From the NCBI RefSeq assembly GCF_018618475.1, contig NZ_JACSMD010000003.1, forward strand, positions 143,358-207,357: a stretch of 64,000 nt of DNA, written 5' to 3'. The notes under the pieces are model-generated. The model was not told the DNA's origin, searched no databases, and worked only from the letters and a program-made list of their open reading frames with translations. Below are positions 8,556-17,755 of this stretch, piece after piece (position 1 is the first letter of the stretch; every line of letters begins with the position of its first letter). The position numbers and the translations under genes were made by a program. This stretch comes from Exiguobacterium sp. s122 (GTDB lineage Bacteria; Bacillota; Bacilli; Exiguobacteriales; Exiguobacteriaceae).

Positions 8556-9903
8556 AAGCGGTCTCCTTTAAACGATGGCGCATCAATTTTCCGTTCGCAT
8601 TACGAGGGAGTTCGCGGACAGAATAAAACGCCTTCGGATGTTTATAACTAGCTAGATGTTCCGTCAGCAGACGTTCGAGTTCGAGCGCGTCATACGTTCC
8701 GACGATATAGGCGACTGGGACCGTTCCCCACTTCGCATCTGGACGTCCGGTGACACCGACGTCTTCAATACCCGGGCATCTTCGAAGTACACTCTCAATT
8801 TCAGCCGGATAGACATTCTCCCCTCCAGAGATGATTAAGTCACTTCTCCGGTCATGAACATACAAATAGCCGTCTTGGATTGTACCCAAATCGCCGGTCC
8901 GCCAAAACCCGTCTTCCGTCCATGCGTCGGCCTCGGGTTGTTTATAAAAGCCGGGTGTGACGGTCGGTCCGCTTACTTCGATTTCTCCATCTGAATTGAT
9001 TCGGATGCGGGTCGGCAAGATGGTTCGTCCGCTAGAGCCGAGATGGTCGAGTGCTTCCGACGGGAGTAACGTCGCCACTTGGGAACACGTCTCGGTCATC
9101 CCGTAAGTTTGGGCGACCGGAATGTGGCGTCGCTCGGCTTCTTCGAGAAGCGGTTGAGGGACGGGTCCACCTCCGACGAGTACGACGTGAAGGGCGTGGC
9201 GTTTGAGCCCGATTGCGAGTAACTGGTCGAGCATGACGGCGACGAGCGAGACATGGGTGATGCCTTCTTTTTCAATCAAGTCACATGTCCGTGCGGCATC
9301 AAACTTCGGTTCTACATAGAGCGTCGAACCGAAACAGGCGGCGCGATACACTTGGGCGAGTCCGCTCATATGGAACAGCGGGGTAACGATGAGCATGCGA
9401 TCATGTTCATCATACCCGAGGTGATGTCGGGCGGCCTCGGCGCTCGCGACGTGGTTGCCGTATGTCTGCTTCACGGCTTTCGCGCGTCCGGTCGTCCCGG
9501 ATGTGAACATGAGCGACATTACCTCGTCTTGTTTCCACGCATGGAAGTCAGAGATCGGTTCGTCGTCGCGCATCGTAAGCGTGAACTGTGGAACCGGAAT
9601 GTCAAACGGCTCATCGACGAGCATCAACTCGACATCCGCCGTCTGAAGTTGAGCTTCAATCTCACTCTTTGTTAACCGCGTATTCAAAGGAACGAGTGTT
9701 TTCCCAAGCAAGCGGACGGCATGAATGGCGATGACGTAATCGGCGCTATTGGCTGCATACAAGCCGATATGACGTGCATCGGGTGCGTTGCGCTTAATCA
9801 AGTGAGCGAGACGTGCGCTCTCATTCCGTAAGGCGCCCCACGTCATCCGGTGGTCAGATGTGACGAGGGCGAGACGATCCGTCGCGTGATTCAATATATT
9901 CAT
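8539..9903 (-). CDS. menE: o-succinylbenzoate-CoA ligase
   Basis: Activates o-succinylbenzoate with ATP and CoA. A 454-residue ANL-superfamily adenylate-forming enzyme: P-loop like MFTSGTTGRAKAVKQT, AQTYGMTETCSQ, TGDLG and the C-terminal lysine block RNANGKLMRH. ATG 9903 (MNILNHATDR) is chosen because GGAGG sits eight bases upstream; longer starts run into the terminator. Odd: the T-run of a strong terminator behind menB touches this ribosome site, so menE-menC expression must come from readthrough or from an undetected promoter. Confidence 0.92.
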   Translation of the reverse strand: MNILNHATDRLALVTSDHRMTWGALRNESARLAHLIKRNAPDARHIGLYAANSADYVIAIHAVRLLGKTLVPLNTRLTKSEIEAQLQTADVELMLVDEPFDIPVPQFTLTMRDDEPISDFHAWKQDEVMSLMFTSGTTGRAKAVKQTYGNHVASAEAARHHLGYDEHDRMLIVTPLFHMSGLAQVYRAACFGSTLYVEPKFDAARTCDLIEKEGITHVSLVAVMLDQLLAIGLKRHALHVVLVGGGPVPQPLLEEAERRHIPVAQTYGMTETCSQVATLLPSEALDHLGSSGRTILPTRIRINSDGEIEVSGPTVTPGFYKQPEADAWTEDGFWRTGDLGTIQDGYLYVHDRRSDLIISGGENVYPAEIESVLRRCPGIEDVGVTGRPDAKWGTVPVAYIVGTYDALELERLLTEHLASYKHPKAFYSVRELPRNANGKLMRHRLKETAYDSTR

Positions 9904-9916
9904 CGGGCATACCTCC

Positions 9917-9944
9917 AAAAAAAGAGTAGCGAAGTCGCTACTCT
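9917..9944 (-). terminator. strong terminator between menB and menE
   Basis: On the minus strand AGAGTAGCGA and TCGCTACTCT form a ten-base stem with a minimal loop, followed by seven T that run into the menE Shine-Dalgarno GGAGG. It splits the men cluster into menFDHB and menEC. Confidence 0.9.
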
Positions 9945-9952
9945 CGTACAAA

Positions 9953-10777
9953 TTAAGGGAAACGCGGGAATTGACCGAAGTCTGGGTCGCGTTTTTCTTT
10001 GAACGCGTCGCGTCCTTCTTTTGCTTCATCTGTCGTGTAATAAAGGAGCGTCGCATCGCCTGCGAGCTGCTGAAGACCAGCGAGGCCATCCGTGTCGGCG
10101 TTCATCGCTGCTTTCAAGAAGCGGAGTGCAGTCGGTGAGTGTTGAAGAATCTCTTGGCACCACTGAATTGTTTCCGCTTCAAGTTGATCGAGTGGGACGA
10201 CCGTGTTGACGAGTCCCATGTCGAGTGCTTCTTGTGCGTCGTACTGACGGCAAAGGTACCAAATCTCACGGGCTTTCTTATGCCCGATGATGCGTGCCAA
10301 ATAGCCTGAGCCGTATCCAGCGTCGAACGAACCGACTTTTGGTCCGGTTTGACCGAAACGCGCGTTATCCGCAGCAATCGTCAAGTCACAGACGACGTGT
10401 AAGACGTGCCCGCCGCCGATGGCAAAGCCAGCGACCATCGCGATGACCGGTTTTGGAATGACGCGAATCAAACGTTGAAGATCGAGAACGTTCAAGCGTG
10501 GAATCTCATCGTCACCGACGTATCCACCATGGCCACGAACCTTTTGGTCGCCACCTGAACAGAACGCTTTTTCGCCTTCACCTGTCAAGATGATGACGCC
10601 GACTTCTTTGTCGTCACGGGCGCGCGCGAACGCGTCAATCAACTCGTTGACCGTGAGCGGACGAAAGGCGTTCCGTACTTCTGGGCGGTTGATCGTGATT
10701 TTGGCGATCCCGTTCCATTTCTCATATTTGATATCTTCATACGTTCGGACCGAAGTCCAGTTTGCTACTGATTCCAT
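9953..10777 (-). CDS. menB: 1,4-dihydroxy-2-naphthoyl-CoA synthase
   Basis: Closes the naphthoquinone ring from o-succinylbenzoyl-CoA. Crotonase-fold protein of 274 residues: oxyanion-hole regions [11 protein letters not shown] and [20 protein letters not shown], then [19 protein letters not shown] and the C-terminal [11 protein letters not shown], which is almost invariant in MenB. ATG 10777 is preferred over 10783 because GGGGGA would be too near the latter. The start overlaps the end of menH by 41 bases. A strong terminator follows. Confidence 0.95.
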   Translation of the reverse strand: MESVANWTSVRTYEDIKYEKWNGIAKITINRPEVRNAFRPLTVNELIDAFARARDDKEVGVIILTGEGEKAFCSGGDQKVRGHGGYVGDDEIPRLNVLDLQRLIRVIPKPVIAMVAGFAIGGGHVLHVVCDLTIAADNARFGQTGPKVGSFDAGYGSGYLARIIGHKKAREIWYLCRQYDAQEALDMGLVNTVVPLDQLEAETIQWCQEILQHSPTALRFLKAAMNADTDGLAGLQQLAGDATLLYYTTDEAKEGRDAFKEKRDPDFGQFPRFP

Positions 10778-11555
10778 TTTCATTTCCCCCTAAAATCAAT
10801 TTCTCTATCATTGTACCAAATTGTTGGGCATTCTCGATATGTGGAGCATGGCCGGCGTCGGGAATTTCATGGATGCGAATATGCGCTTGGCGCAGTTGCA
10901 TCCGTTTTGCAATCTCCCGAAACTTTAAATCGTGTTTTCCGACAATCAAATCGGTACGTGGCAACCGGTCGAGCATCGGCCAGACGGACGGCATACTGCC
11001 GGTTCCGATGGCGCGAAGGTGATCGGCGAGCGCCTCAGGACGCTGGGCCAACCGCTCTGGCCGAAGTGCCGCGCGCATCTCTTCGGTCTGATGCCAAAGT
11101 GGGAGTCGTTCCCACCGATTGACGAACGCTTCGATGCCGTGCTGTTCAAGAAAACCGGCGAGCGCTGCGTCTTGCGTTCTGCGCTCTTTCCGCAAGGTAG
11201 CGGACTCGAGCCCCGCGGTCGTGCTAATCCCGATGAAATGCTCGACCCGGTCGTCACATGCGGCTAGCGTCATGCCGATTCGGCCTCCGAGCGAATAGCC
11301 GATGACCGTCCATGGTCGATCGTCGCGGTCGAGCAGGGCCGAGAGGTCCCGGACTTGTTGACTCATCCGCATCCGGCCAATGGATTCGTGACTCGTTCCG
11401 CCATGCCCGAGGAGCGACGGGGAGATGAGACGTGCGGGTAAGTCAGGAAAGCGGTCAATCCAGCTTCCTTGCCCGGTAAATCCATGCAAGAGCAGGACAG
11501 GGCGTCCGCTACCGCGCTCGAACAGTTCATAATCGACTCCTCGAATTTGATGCAT
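10737..11555 (-). CDS. menH: 2-succinyl-6-hydroxy-2,4-cyclohexadiene-1-carboxylate synthase
   Basis: Alpha/beta hydrolase that removes pyruvate from SEPHCHC in menaquinone synthesis. In the 272-residue protein I see the oxyanion [12 protein letters not shown], the nucleophile elbow GYSLGG, and His in DAGHAPHIE. The start codon overlaps the menD stop (TGATG); a GTG at 11558 is an equally possible start with better spacing to GGAG. Its 3' end overlaps menB in another frame by 41 bases, more than usual in this cluster. Function is supported by position between menD and menB. Confidence 0.88.
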   Translation of the reverse strand: MHQIRGVDYELFERGSGRPVLLLHGFTGQGSWIDRFPDLPARLISPSLLGHGGTSHESIGRMRMSQQVRDLSALLDRDDRPWTVIGYSLGGRIGMTLAACDDRVEHFIGISTTAGLESATLRKERRTQDAALAGFLEQHGIEAFVNRWERLPLWHQTEEMRAALRPERLAQRPEALADHLRAIGTGSMPSVWPMLDRLPRTDLIVGKHDLKFREIAKRMQLRQAHIRIHEIPDAGHAPHIENAQQFGTMIEKLILGGNENGISSKLDFGPNV

Positions 11556-13204
11556 CACGTCCCGTTCTCCAACGTCAAACGGTCACAGAGCGAACTCGTC
11601 CATTCGCGATGGGCTCTGACGTTCTCGGCCCGATCGGACGGGAATTCAATCAAGTGGATCCCCGCTTCAATCGCTTCCTGAATAGCTTCTGGCTCTTCGA
11701 CGAGGCGATAGCTCAAGCCATACGTATCGGCAAAGCCACGGATATTCAACTCAAGTGGAGTCCCGAACAAGTCTTCGAACAGTTGAGGCTCGATGGACGC
11801 TTGTGGCAGGAACGAGAAGATGCCGCCCCCGTTATTATTGACGATGACGACCGAGAACGTGCCGGGATGCGTCTTCAACAGCTGAAGCGCGTTGCTGTCA
11901 TGGTAAAAGGCCAAGTCGCCGACGAGCAAAGCGGCTCGTTCTGTATCGTAACAAGCCCCGAGCGCGCTGGATAAAATCCCATCGATTCCATTCGCACCGC
12001 GATTGGCGAGTACATCGAGCGGTTGACCTGCCCGTAACGTCGTGTCGACGTCTCGGATCGGCATACTGTTGCTGACGAATAGTCGCTCAATCGAGGTATT
12101 GAGCAATTGACGGGTCAAGGCACTTTCTCCTGTCAGTCCGCCCTTGGCAGCTTCTGTCGTACGTTCGAGCGCGCTGAGCCGGGCGCGATACGCGTCGTCG
12201 TACATGTTATTGATTTCACGTAAATAGTCACGCGCATCCCCGTACACGAGAATCGCTGTGCTAGAAGGGTCTCGAAACGACCCGGGCTGTTCGATGATGA
12301 CTTGGGTCGTGCGTCCGAGCCATTGGTTCAATCGTTTCGAGACAGGTGCGGCCCCGAACCGAATGATCGTATCGGGAAGCCACTCGTCCCGATGCTCACT
12401 TGCGAGCCACGTATCATAGTTGACGCATACGTCCTCAAAGCGTCGCATCCCACTGAGTGGGTCTGCGAAAATCGGGATGCGATGGGTGGCCGCCGTCTCC
12501 TGTATTGCCGGTAACCAGTCGAGCGGTGTACCAGGTCCGACGAGGAAGGCGAGCCGTTCGACGTGAAGGCATGTGTTGAACCGGGACACGTCTTGTGGCG
12601 TCGGGCGGAAGTAGGTCGGCTCGTTCAATTCGTACGTTGACGTGAACAGCGTCTTCAACTGTTCGATATCAGGTAAGAGCGGTTCGCGAAACGGAACGTT
12701 GACGTGAACGGGTCCAAGCGGTGCTGATGCGGCGAGACGGACGAACCGGCTGATGGTCTGGCCCATATAGGACAAGGAAGACTCGTCTGGTACCGGCAAA
12801 TCGACACTTGCTTTCACATGTTCGCCGTAGAGACGAACTTGATCGATTGCTTGCGGTGCTCCGACGTTTCGCAATTCATGCGGCCGGTCAGTCGTGAGCA
12901 CGACGAGAGGCAACTGCGCAATCGTCGCCTCGGCGATGGCTGAAAAATAGTTCGTCGCGGCCGTTCCGCTCGTGCAGACGAGCGCGACCGGTCGAATCGT
13001 TTCGCTCGATCGGGTCAAGCCGAGTGCAAAGTAGGCGGCCGAACGTTCGTCGACAATGATATGGTGCCGAATTTCTGGGTGAAGATAGGATGCCATAGCG
13101 AGCGGTGTCGAACGAGATCCTGGACTGATGACGACGTCCTTGACGCCTTGTTCGACGAGCCGGTTCACCATATGGGCAACCCATTTGGTTAACGTGTCGT
13201 TCAT
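11555..13204 (-). CDS. menD: SEPHCHC synthase (2-oxoglutarate decarboxylase step)
   Basis: Thiamine-diphosphate enzyme that adds the succinyl semialdehyde unit from 2-oxoglutarate to isochorismate. The 549-residue protein shows VVISPGSRSTPLA at the start, the catalytic ThDP glutamate region IIVDERSAAYFALG, CTSGTAATNY, and the ThDP/Mg motif from LVGDLAFYHDSNAL to VIVNNNGGGIFSFLPQ. The ATG overlaps the menF stop by four bases (ATGA), with AGGAGG inside menF, so the enzymes are made together. Confidence 0.95.
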   Translation of the reverse strand: MNDTLTKWVAHMVNRLVEQGVKDVVISPGSRSTPLAMASYLHPEIRHHIIVDERSAAYFALGLTRSSETIRPVALVCTSGTAATNYFSAIAEATIAQLPLVVLTTDRPHELRNVGAPQAIDQVRLYGEHVKASVDLPVPDESSLSYMGQTISRFVRLAASAPLGPVHVNVPFREPLLPDIEQLKTLFTSTYELNEPTYFRPTPQDVSRFNTCLHVERLAFLVGPGTPLDWLPAIQETAATHRIPIFADPLSGMRRFEDVCVNYDTWLASEHRDEWLPDTIIRFGAAPVSKRLNQWLGRTTQVIIEQPGSFRDPSSTAILVYGDARDYLREINNMYDDAYRARLSALERTTEAAKGGLTGESALTRQLLNTSIERLFVSNSMPIRDVDTTLRAGQPLDVLANRGANGIDGILSSALGACYDTERAALLVGDLAFYHDSNALQLLKTHPGTFSVVIVNNNGGGIFSFLPQASIEPQLFEDLFGTPLELNIRGFADTYGLSYRLVEEPEAIQEAIEAGIHLIEFPSDRAENVRAHREWTSSLCDRLTLENGT

Positions 13205-14586
13205 GATGGACTGCCTCCTGGTACAGCTGGGTTTAATCCGAGTGCTTCTTTGATTGGACTCAATTTCATCTCGGTCTCTGCTAATTCGGATTCAAGCTCA
13301 GACTCTTGGACGATTCCACAGCCTGCATACATCGCGACAAATTGATGATGGACGAGCGCAGATCGAATGGCAACGACAAACTCGCCTTCGCCTTCGGTGC
13401 TCAACCATCCGAACGGTGAACCGTACCAACCGCGGTCGAATCGCTCGATGTCACGTAGCAACCGAACGGACGTCCGTTTCGGATAGCCGCCGAGGGCAGG
13501 GGTCGGATGAAGCGATTCGATGATGGACAACAGCGATGCGTTCGTATCAAGTGTCGCTCGAATCGGTGTGTGCAGATGATAGACAGAGCGCGTCTCTAAA
13601 ATACGTGGTGACTCCGGAACCTTGATTGTTGCTGAGTAAGGGGCGAGTGCATGTTGAATATCTTTGACGACAATTTGATGTTCTTCAAGGTTTTTCTGAT
13701 CGTGAAGCAAGTGCGCTTTCGCCGCCTCGGCTTCGTCTTCTGAGAGTGGACGTTTCGTCGTCCCGGCGATGGCTGCCGTCTCGATATACGGTCCCTCTTT
13801 TTTCACTAATCGCTCTGGCGTAGCGCCGAAGAAGCCCATTTCTCGTTTCGGTTGATATAAGAAGATGTAGCTTCCGAGCTGTTGCGCTTCGAGATGACGT
13901 AACGTCTCGGCAAACGGAAACGCTTCATCGGACGTCTGGTAAATCTCTTCTCGGGCGATGACAATCTTTTCAACTTTTTCTTCCTTGATCGCTTGTTTGG
14001 CTTGTTGGAAGCTCGATTTAAAATGATCGACCCCATTCTTCACTTGCGTATACGTAGGGGACGGGCTGTCTGGCGTCTGGAGCGAGCTAAACTGGGCCAA
14101 CTGGTCTGCTAATTGAATCAAGTACTGTTCGACCGATTGTTTTGCCGATACGAGCGTCGACACGGTCAGCGTGTGCGTATCGCCGAGCCGGCGATATAAA
14201 AATTTCGGCACGACGAGTGAAGCTTCCCCGAACGCTTCCCACATGTTCTTTTGAGGCCGAACGAACGTATCGAATGAAAAGCCCGAGAACGCGTATAAAA
14301 TCGCGTCGACGTCTCGGCGATGCAAGCTCCAGTCGTACTGTAGTCGCTGAAAGCGCTCCGCACCTGACGCTGTTAGAACGAGGGCGTCGGCACAGCCGAG
14401 CATCTCGAGGGAACGGTCAGCGGAAGTGAAATAATAATGGGACGTTTCCGTGTTTTGAATGATATGAAACGCATCGAACGAAGGGATTTCCCACGTGTAA
14501 GACGCAAGGACAGGACGTTGCCAAGCGCGGGCACGTTTATGGGCCTGTTCGATTCGTTGTTTAATATGTGTTTGAGTATCTGGCAT
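13201..14586 (-). CDS. menF: isochorismate synthase
   Basis: First committed step of menaquinone synthesis, chorismate to isochorismate. The 461-residue protein belongs to the chorismate-binding family: KIVIAREE, GATPERLVKKEG, AIAGTTKRP, LHPTPALGGYPK, GWYGSPFGW and a last block FVVAIRSALV...YAGCGIV that binds the Mg-chorismate complex. Lys in VEKIVIAR fits the general base that adds water. AGGAGG precedes ATG 14586. First gene of menFDHB; menA faces away across a 148-base region. Confidence 0.94.
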   Translation of the reverse strand: MPDTQTHIKQRIEQAHKRARAWQRPVLASYTWEIPSFDAFHIIQNTETSHYYFTSADRSLEMLGCADALVLTASGAERFQRLQYDWSLHRRDVDAILYAFSGFSFDTFVRPQKNMWEAFGEASLVVPKFLYRRLGDTHTLTVSTLVSAKQSVEQYLIQLADQLAQFSSLQTPDSPSPTYTQVKNGVDHFKSSFQQAKQAIKEEKVEKIVIAREEIYQTSDEAFPFAETLRHLEAQQLGSYIFLYQPKREMGFFGATPERLVKKEGPYIETAAIAGTTKRPLSEDEAEAAKAHLLHDQKNLEEHQIVVKDIQHALAPYSATIKVPESPRILETRSVYHLHTPIRATLDTNASLLSIIESLHPTPALGGYPKRTSVRLLRDIERFDRGWYGSPFGWLSTEGEGEFVVAIRSALVHHQFVAMYAGCGIVQESELESELAETEMKLSPIKEALGLNPAVPGGSPS

Positions 14587-14685
14587 GAACGAAAAGCCTC
14601 CTCAATCCGATAGAATTCTCATCTTTTAGTGTATCATGACTTGGCTGCTGACCCGCCTGTCAAATGCTCGAGGAAACGGCGGGCA

Positions 14686-14715
14686 TTGACAGATTTTTTT
14701 ACGTAGACGTAAACT
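14686..14715 (+). promoter_or_regulatory. candidate sigma-A promoter of menA
   Basis: TTGACA at 14686-14691 with TAAACT at 14710-14715, an 18-base spacer containing a T7 run. The -35 is perfect, the -10 is weak; nothing better is visible before menA. Confidence 0.5.
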
Positions 14716-14734
14716 AACGAAGGGAGGGAAGGAT

Positions 14735-15634
14735 ATGAAACAGAGAGAGAAAGGTGCGTATTGGCGCATGATTCGGCCGCATACGTTGACGGCAAGCTTT
14801 ATTCCGGTGTTGCTCGGGACGTTTATCGTCGTCGGTCAAGTCGAGTTGAAATGGGGATTGTTTTTAGCAATGCTCATCGCGTCCGTCTTGATTCAAATCG
14901 CAACGAACTTATTTAACGAATACTATGACTATAAACGTGGTCTGGACCATGAAGGATCGATTGGAATCGGTGGCTCGATTGTCCGGGATGGCTTCACGCC
15001 AGGGCAAATACTCGGGATTGCCCTCGGGATGTATGGGGTCGCGGCCGCGCTCGGTCTCTATATTGCCGCGTCTACAAGCTGGCACTTATTATGGATTGGC
15101 GCCTTGTCGATGGTCGTCGGCTATTTGTATACGGGCGGGCCGCTGCCGATCGCCTATACACCATTTGGCGAGCTGGTCGCGGGACTATTCATGGGATATG
15201 TCATTATCGGGATTTCTGGATATATTCAAGTCGGGACGGTGACGACTGAACTGCTCATCGTCTCATTCCCGATGGCACTGTTGATCGGGGCGATTTTACT
15301 CGCCAACAACATTCGAGATTTAGACAATGATAAAGAAAATGGGCGGAAGACGATTGCGTGTCTCGTCGGGCATCAGCGAGCGGTGCTCGTCTTGGCGGGG
15401 TTCTTCGTGACGGCGCTTGTTGGAATCCTAATCGGTGTTGTCGTATACGACGTCACGCCATGGGTGCTCTTATCACTACTCACGATCCCGCTCATGATTC
15501 GTGCAGTGAAACGTTTCTGGGTGAAACGTGAACCAATCGAACTCATGCCGGCGATGGCGATGACCGCGAAAGTGAACACGTTGTTTGGCGCGTGGATGGT
15601 CATTGGATTATTGGTCGCTCGAATCATCGCATAA
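14735..15634 (+). CDS. menA: 1,4-dihydroxy-2-naphthoate polyprenyltransferase
   Basis: Membrane prenyltransferase that joins dihydroxynaphthoate to the polyprenyl tail. The 299-residue protein is highly hydrophobic with about eight or nine helices and carries both Asp-rich motifs of the UbiA family: NLFNEYYDYKRGLD and NNIRDLDNDKENGRKT, which bind Mg-prenyl diphosphate. AGGGAGGGAAGG precedes the ATG. It is transcribed away from menFDHBEC as in Bacillus, and completes the set of enzymes from chorismate to demethylmenaquinone. Carbonic anhydrase follows after 18 bases. Confidence 0.94.
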   Translation: MKQREKGAYWRMIRPHTLTASFIPVLLGTFIVVGQVELKWGLFLAMLIASVLIQIATNLFNEYYDYKRGLDHEGSIGIGGSIVRDGFTPGQILGIALGMYGVAAALGLYIAASTSWHLLWIGALSMVVGYLYTGGPLPIAYTPFGELVAGLFMGYVIIGISGYIQVGTVTTELLIVSFPMALLIGAILLANNIRDLDNDKENGRKTIACLVGHQRAVLVLAGFFVTALVGILIGVVVYDVTPWVLLSLLTIPLMIRAVKRFWVKREPIELMPAMAMTAKVNTLFGAWMVIGLLVARIIA

Positions 15635-15652
15635 CAAAAAGGAGTGGGGAAG

Positions 15653-16204
15653 ATGACAGTCGTAAAAGACATGTTAGCGTTCAATAAACAGTTCGTGACA
15701 GAAAAGAAGTATGAACCGTTCGTATCCGATAAATTTCCGGATAAGAAAATCGTCATTTTGACATGTATGGATACACGTTTGACAGCACTATTGCCACAAG
15801 CGCTCGGATTGAAGAATGGGGACGCGAAAATCATCAAAAACGCAGGGGCAGTCTTGTCGCACCCGTTCGGTTCAGTCATGCGTTCCATTCTCGTCGCTTT
15901 GTACGCACTCGGTGCCGAAGAAGTGATTGTCATTGGACATTATGATTGTGGGATGGCTGCGATTGACCCGAATGCGGTCATCAGTGAGATGGAACGGCGC
16001 GGGATCGATCCGCAGACGCTCCAAACGCTTAAAGCATCAGGAATGGATTTGGAGAAGTGGTTACATGGGTTTGATTCGGTCGAGGCGAACGTCAAAAACT
16101 CGGTCGGTCTCATTCGAAACCATCCGCTCTTGCCACCCGAGACGAACGTTCATGGATTCGTTATTGATCCGGGGACAGGGCGCCTTGACGTAGTCGAGGG
16201 ATAA
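15653..16204 (+). CDS. beta-class carbonic anhydrase
   Basis: Converts CO2 and bicarbonate. The 183-residue protein has the zinc ligands Cys and the Asp-Arg dyad in CMDTRL and His/Cys in GHYDCGM, the order seen in small bacterial beta enzymes (YvdA-like). ATG 15653 is chosen because AGGAG is eight bases upstream; the GTG at 15644 has none. The gap to menA is only 18 bases, so it is probably cotranscribed with it, and it ends in a bidirectional terminator. A link to menaquinone is not implied by chemistry. Confidence 0.9.
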   Translation: MTVVKDMLAFNKQFVTEKKYEPFVSDKFPDKKIVILTCMDTRLTALLPQALGLKNGDAKIIKNAGAVLSHPFGSVMRSILVALYALGAEEVIVIGHYDCGMAAIDPNAVISEMERRGIDPQTLQTLKASGMDLEKWLHGFDSVEANVKNSVGLIRNHPLLPPETNVHGFVIDPGTGRLDVVEG

Positions 16205-16206
16205 CG

Positions 16207-16240
16207 AAAAAGGCGAACTCGATTGCGAGTTCGCCTTTTC
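16207..16240. terminator. bidirectional intrinsic terminator
   Basis: AAAGGCGAACTCG pairs with CGAGTTCGCCTTT around ATTG, with A- and T-runs outside. Shared by the carbonic anhydrase gene and the convergent YihY gene. Confidence 0.9.
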
Positions 16241-17188
16241 TTATCCATACGTATTGATTGGGATGTCTTTGTAGTCGTCTTCGGTTTCGCCTTTTTTCTT
16301 CGCTTTCTTGTTCTTCTTAAAATCACGTTCATACGCTTGTTCGCTCGGTGTTTTGAAGAAGCGCATCCACGTGGCGTTAATCTCCGAGCCAATCAAAATG
16401 ATCATCCCGGTCAATTGGAGCCAGAGTAACGTGACGATAATCCCGCCGAGCGATCCGTACGTCGAATCGTAATTGCCGAAGTTCGATACGTACAGACTGA
16501 ATCCGAGCGAGACGAGCTGCCACGTGATGACACCGAAGATTGCACCCGGGATTGTACTTTTCCAAAAGACGTGCTGTTGGGGCGCAATCTTATAGAAGAT
16601 GGAGAGTGTCAAAATCAAGATGATCGTCGTCAACGCATAACGGAAAATGTTGATTAAAATGACATCTGCCCCAGAAATCGGGAGAAACTTGGTGAAAAAC
16701 GAGATGATTTGCGAACCGAATACGTTCGAGACGATGAGGAGCAATACGCCCACGCCAAGTAGGAACGTCAACCCGAGGGCAATCCCTTTACTGACAAAGA
16801 ATTTGCGTTCATTCTCTTCACCGTATGCGTGAATCGCCATATTGATGAGTCGCTCGACCCCTTTTGAAGCGGACCAAATCGCTAAAATCGCACCGATTGA
16901 GAGCAAGCCGCCGCGAGGTTCCCCGAGCGCTTCAAAAATACCGGTTAGAAACTCGGTAGCCGCGGCGCCGGGTGCCAAATCGTTCAACTGCTCTTGAAAC
17001 GACGCCTGTGTGATGTCAAAGAACGACAATAAGGCGAGGATGAAGATGATTCCTGGAAAAATAGACAAAAACCAAAAAAAAGCGAGCGTCGCACCAAAAT
17101 CTTGGACGTTATGCTCTTTAAATCGACGCAACAGTTCCTTCCCGAACGAGAGCCAATTCTTTTTTTCTTTCACTTCTTTCGTATCCAT
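16241..17188 (-). CDS. YihY/virulence factor BrkB family membrane protein
   Basis: A 315-residue protein with a cytoplasmic N-terminus, six predicted membrane helices and a basic Lys-rich tail. The family block DFGATLAFFWFLSIFPGIIF near residue 30 and the GAIFGVITWQLVSLGFSLYV and YGSLGGIIVTLLWLQLTGMIILIGSEINA stretches identify the YihY/BrkB family; the role of this family is unsettled, despite an old link to ribonuclease BN that was later withdrawn. A GGGAGG site precedes the ATG. It stands alone between two terminators or promoter gaps. Confidence 0.88.
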   Translation of the reverse strand: MDTKEVKEKKNWLSFGKELLRRFKEHNVQDFGATLAFFWFLSIFPGIIFILALLSFFDITQASFQEQLNDLAPGAAATEFLTGIFEALGEPRGGLLSIGAILAIWSASKGVERLINMAIHAYGEENERKFFVSKGIALGLTFLLGVGVLLLIVSNVFGSQIISFFTKFLPISGADVILINIFRYALTTIILILTLSIFYKIAPQQHVFWKSTIPGAIFGVITWQLVSLGFSLYVSNFGNYDSTYGSLGGIIVTLLWLQLTGMIILIGSEINATWMRFFKTPSEQAYERDFKKNKKAKKKGETEDDYKDIPINTYG

Positions 17189-17255
17189 AGCCTACCTCCC
17201 AAACGTTATCGTTAGAAACCATCTTCCCGATTTGGAGGGAGGTTACACCATGAAT

Positions 17256-17690
17256 TCAATCTTCGGCTAACGTTTTGTCATAGAAGCGCGTCGAGGTCTG
17301 GCTGAGTAGTTCCGCGAGCGAAGGGGGACGGACCGGGAGGTGACTAAGGGCACTCCGTTTAATCCACATCGGCGTGTAAGAACCTTCCGTCTGTTCGGCT
17401 TGGAACTCTTCGCCTGTCCCGGTACCGAATTCGCCTCCGGTGATGCGTGCCCAATAATAAGGGTTCAATTCGCCGTTAAATGCGACATGTGCGGCGACAC
17501 CTTCGAGTTCGATCTGAACGCCGAGCTCTTCATGCGCTTCACGAATCGCCGTTTCTTCCGTCGTATGACCGAACTCGACACCGCCGCCCGGAAAGACATA
17601 ATACAGGACGTCCGCTTTCTCACGTCGAATGAGGGCGACCTCGTCTTGTTCGTTGACGAGAATAATGGCGCTACGTTGTTTCGTTCTCAT
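17256..17690 (-). CDS. Nudix hydrolase
   Basis: Probably hydrolyses a nucleoside diphosphate linked to another group; the substrate cannot be read from sequence. The Nudix box is at GGGVEFGHTTEETAIREAHE then ELGV; REAHEELG keeps the metal-binding glutamates, but the first conserved Glu of the consensus is His here (FGHT). Start: ATG 17690 (MRTKQRSAIIL) has AAAGGA 12 bases upstream, while ATG 17702 touches it, so neither is ideal. Downstream of the pfkB-family gene but behind its terminator. Confidence 0.82.
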   Translation of the reverse strand: MRTKQRSAIILVNEQDEVALIRREKADVLYYVFPGGGVEFGHTTEETAIREAHEELGVQIELEGVAAHVAFNGELNPYYWARITGGEFGTGTGEEFQAEQTEGSYTPMWIKRSALSHLPVRPPSLAELLSQTSTRFYDKTLAED

Positions 17691-17721
17691 AAATCCAATC
17701 ATTCCTTTCGGTATCCGAGAA

Positions 17722-17752
17722 CAAAACGCATCGACGCGGCGGTCGATGCGTT
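17722..17752 (-). terminator. intrinsic terminator after the PfkB-family gene
   Basis: Minus strand: AACGCATCGAC pairs with GTCGATGCGTT around CGCCGC, followed by TTGTTCTC. Long stem, moderate T-run. Confidence 0.75.
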
Positions 17753-17755
17753 AGT

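Noticed and set aside
14590..14700. Minus-strand TTGACA as menF promoter
   Set aside because: The nearest TATA-like element is 24 bases away, so the spacer is wrong.
15373..15933. 186-codon frame antisense to menA and the carbonic anhydrase gene
   Set aside because: It crosses two clear genes on the opposite strand, has no ribosome site, and its composition is that of reversed membrane-protein codons.
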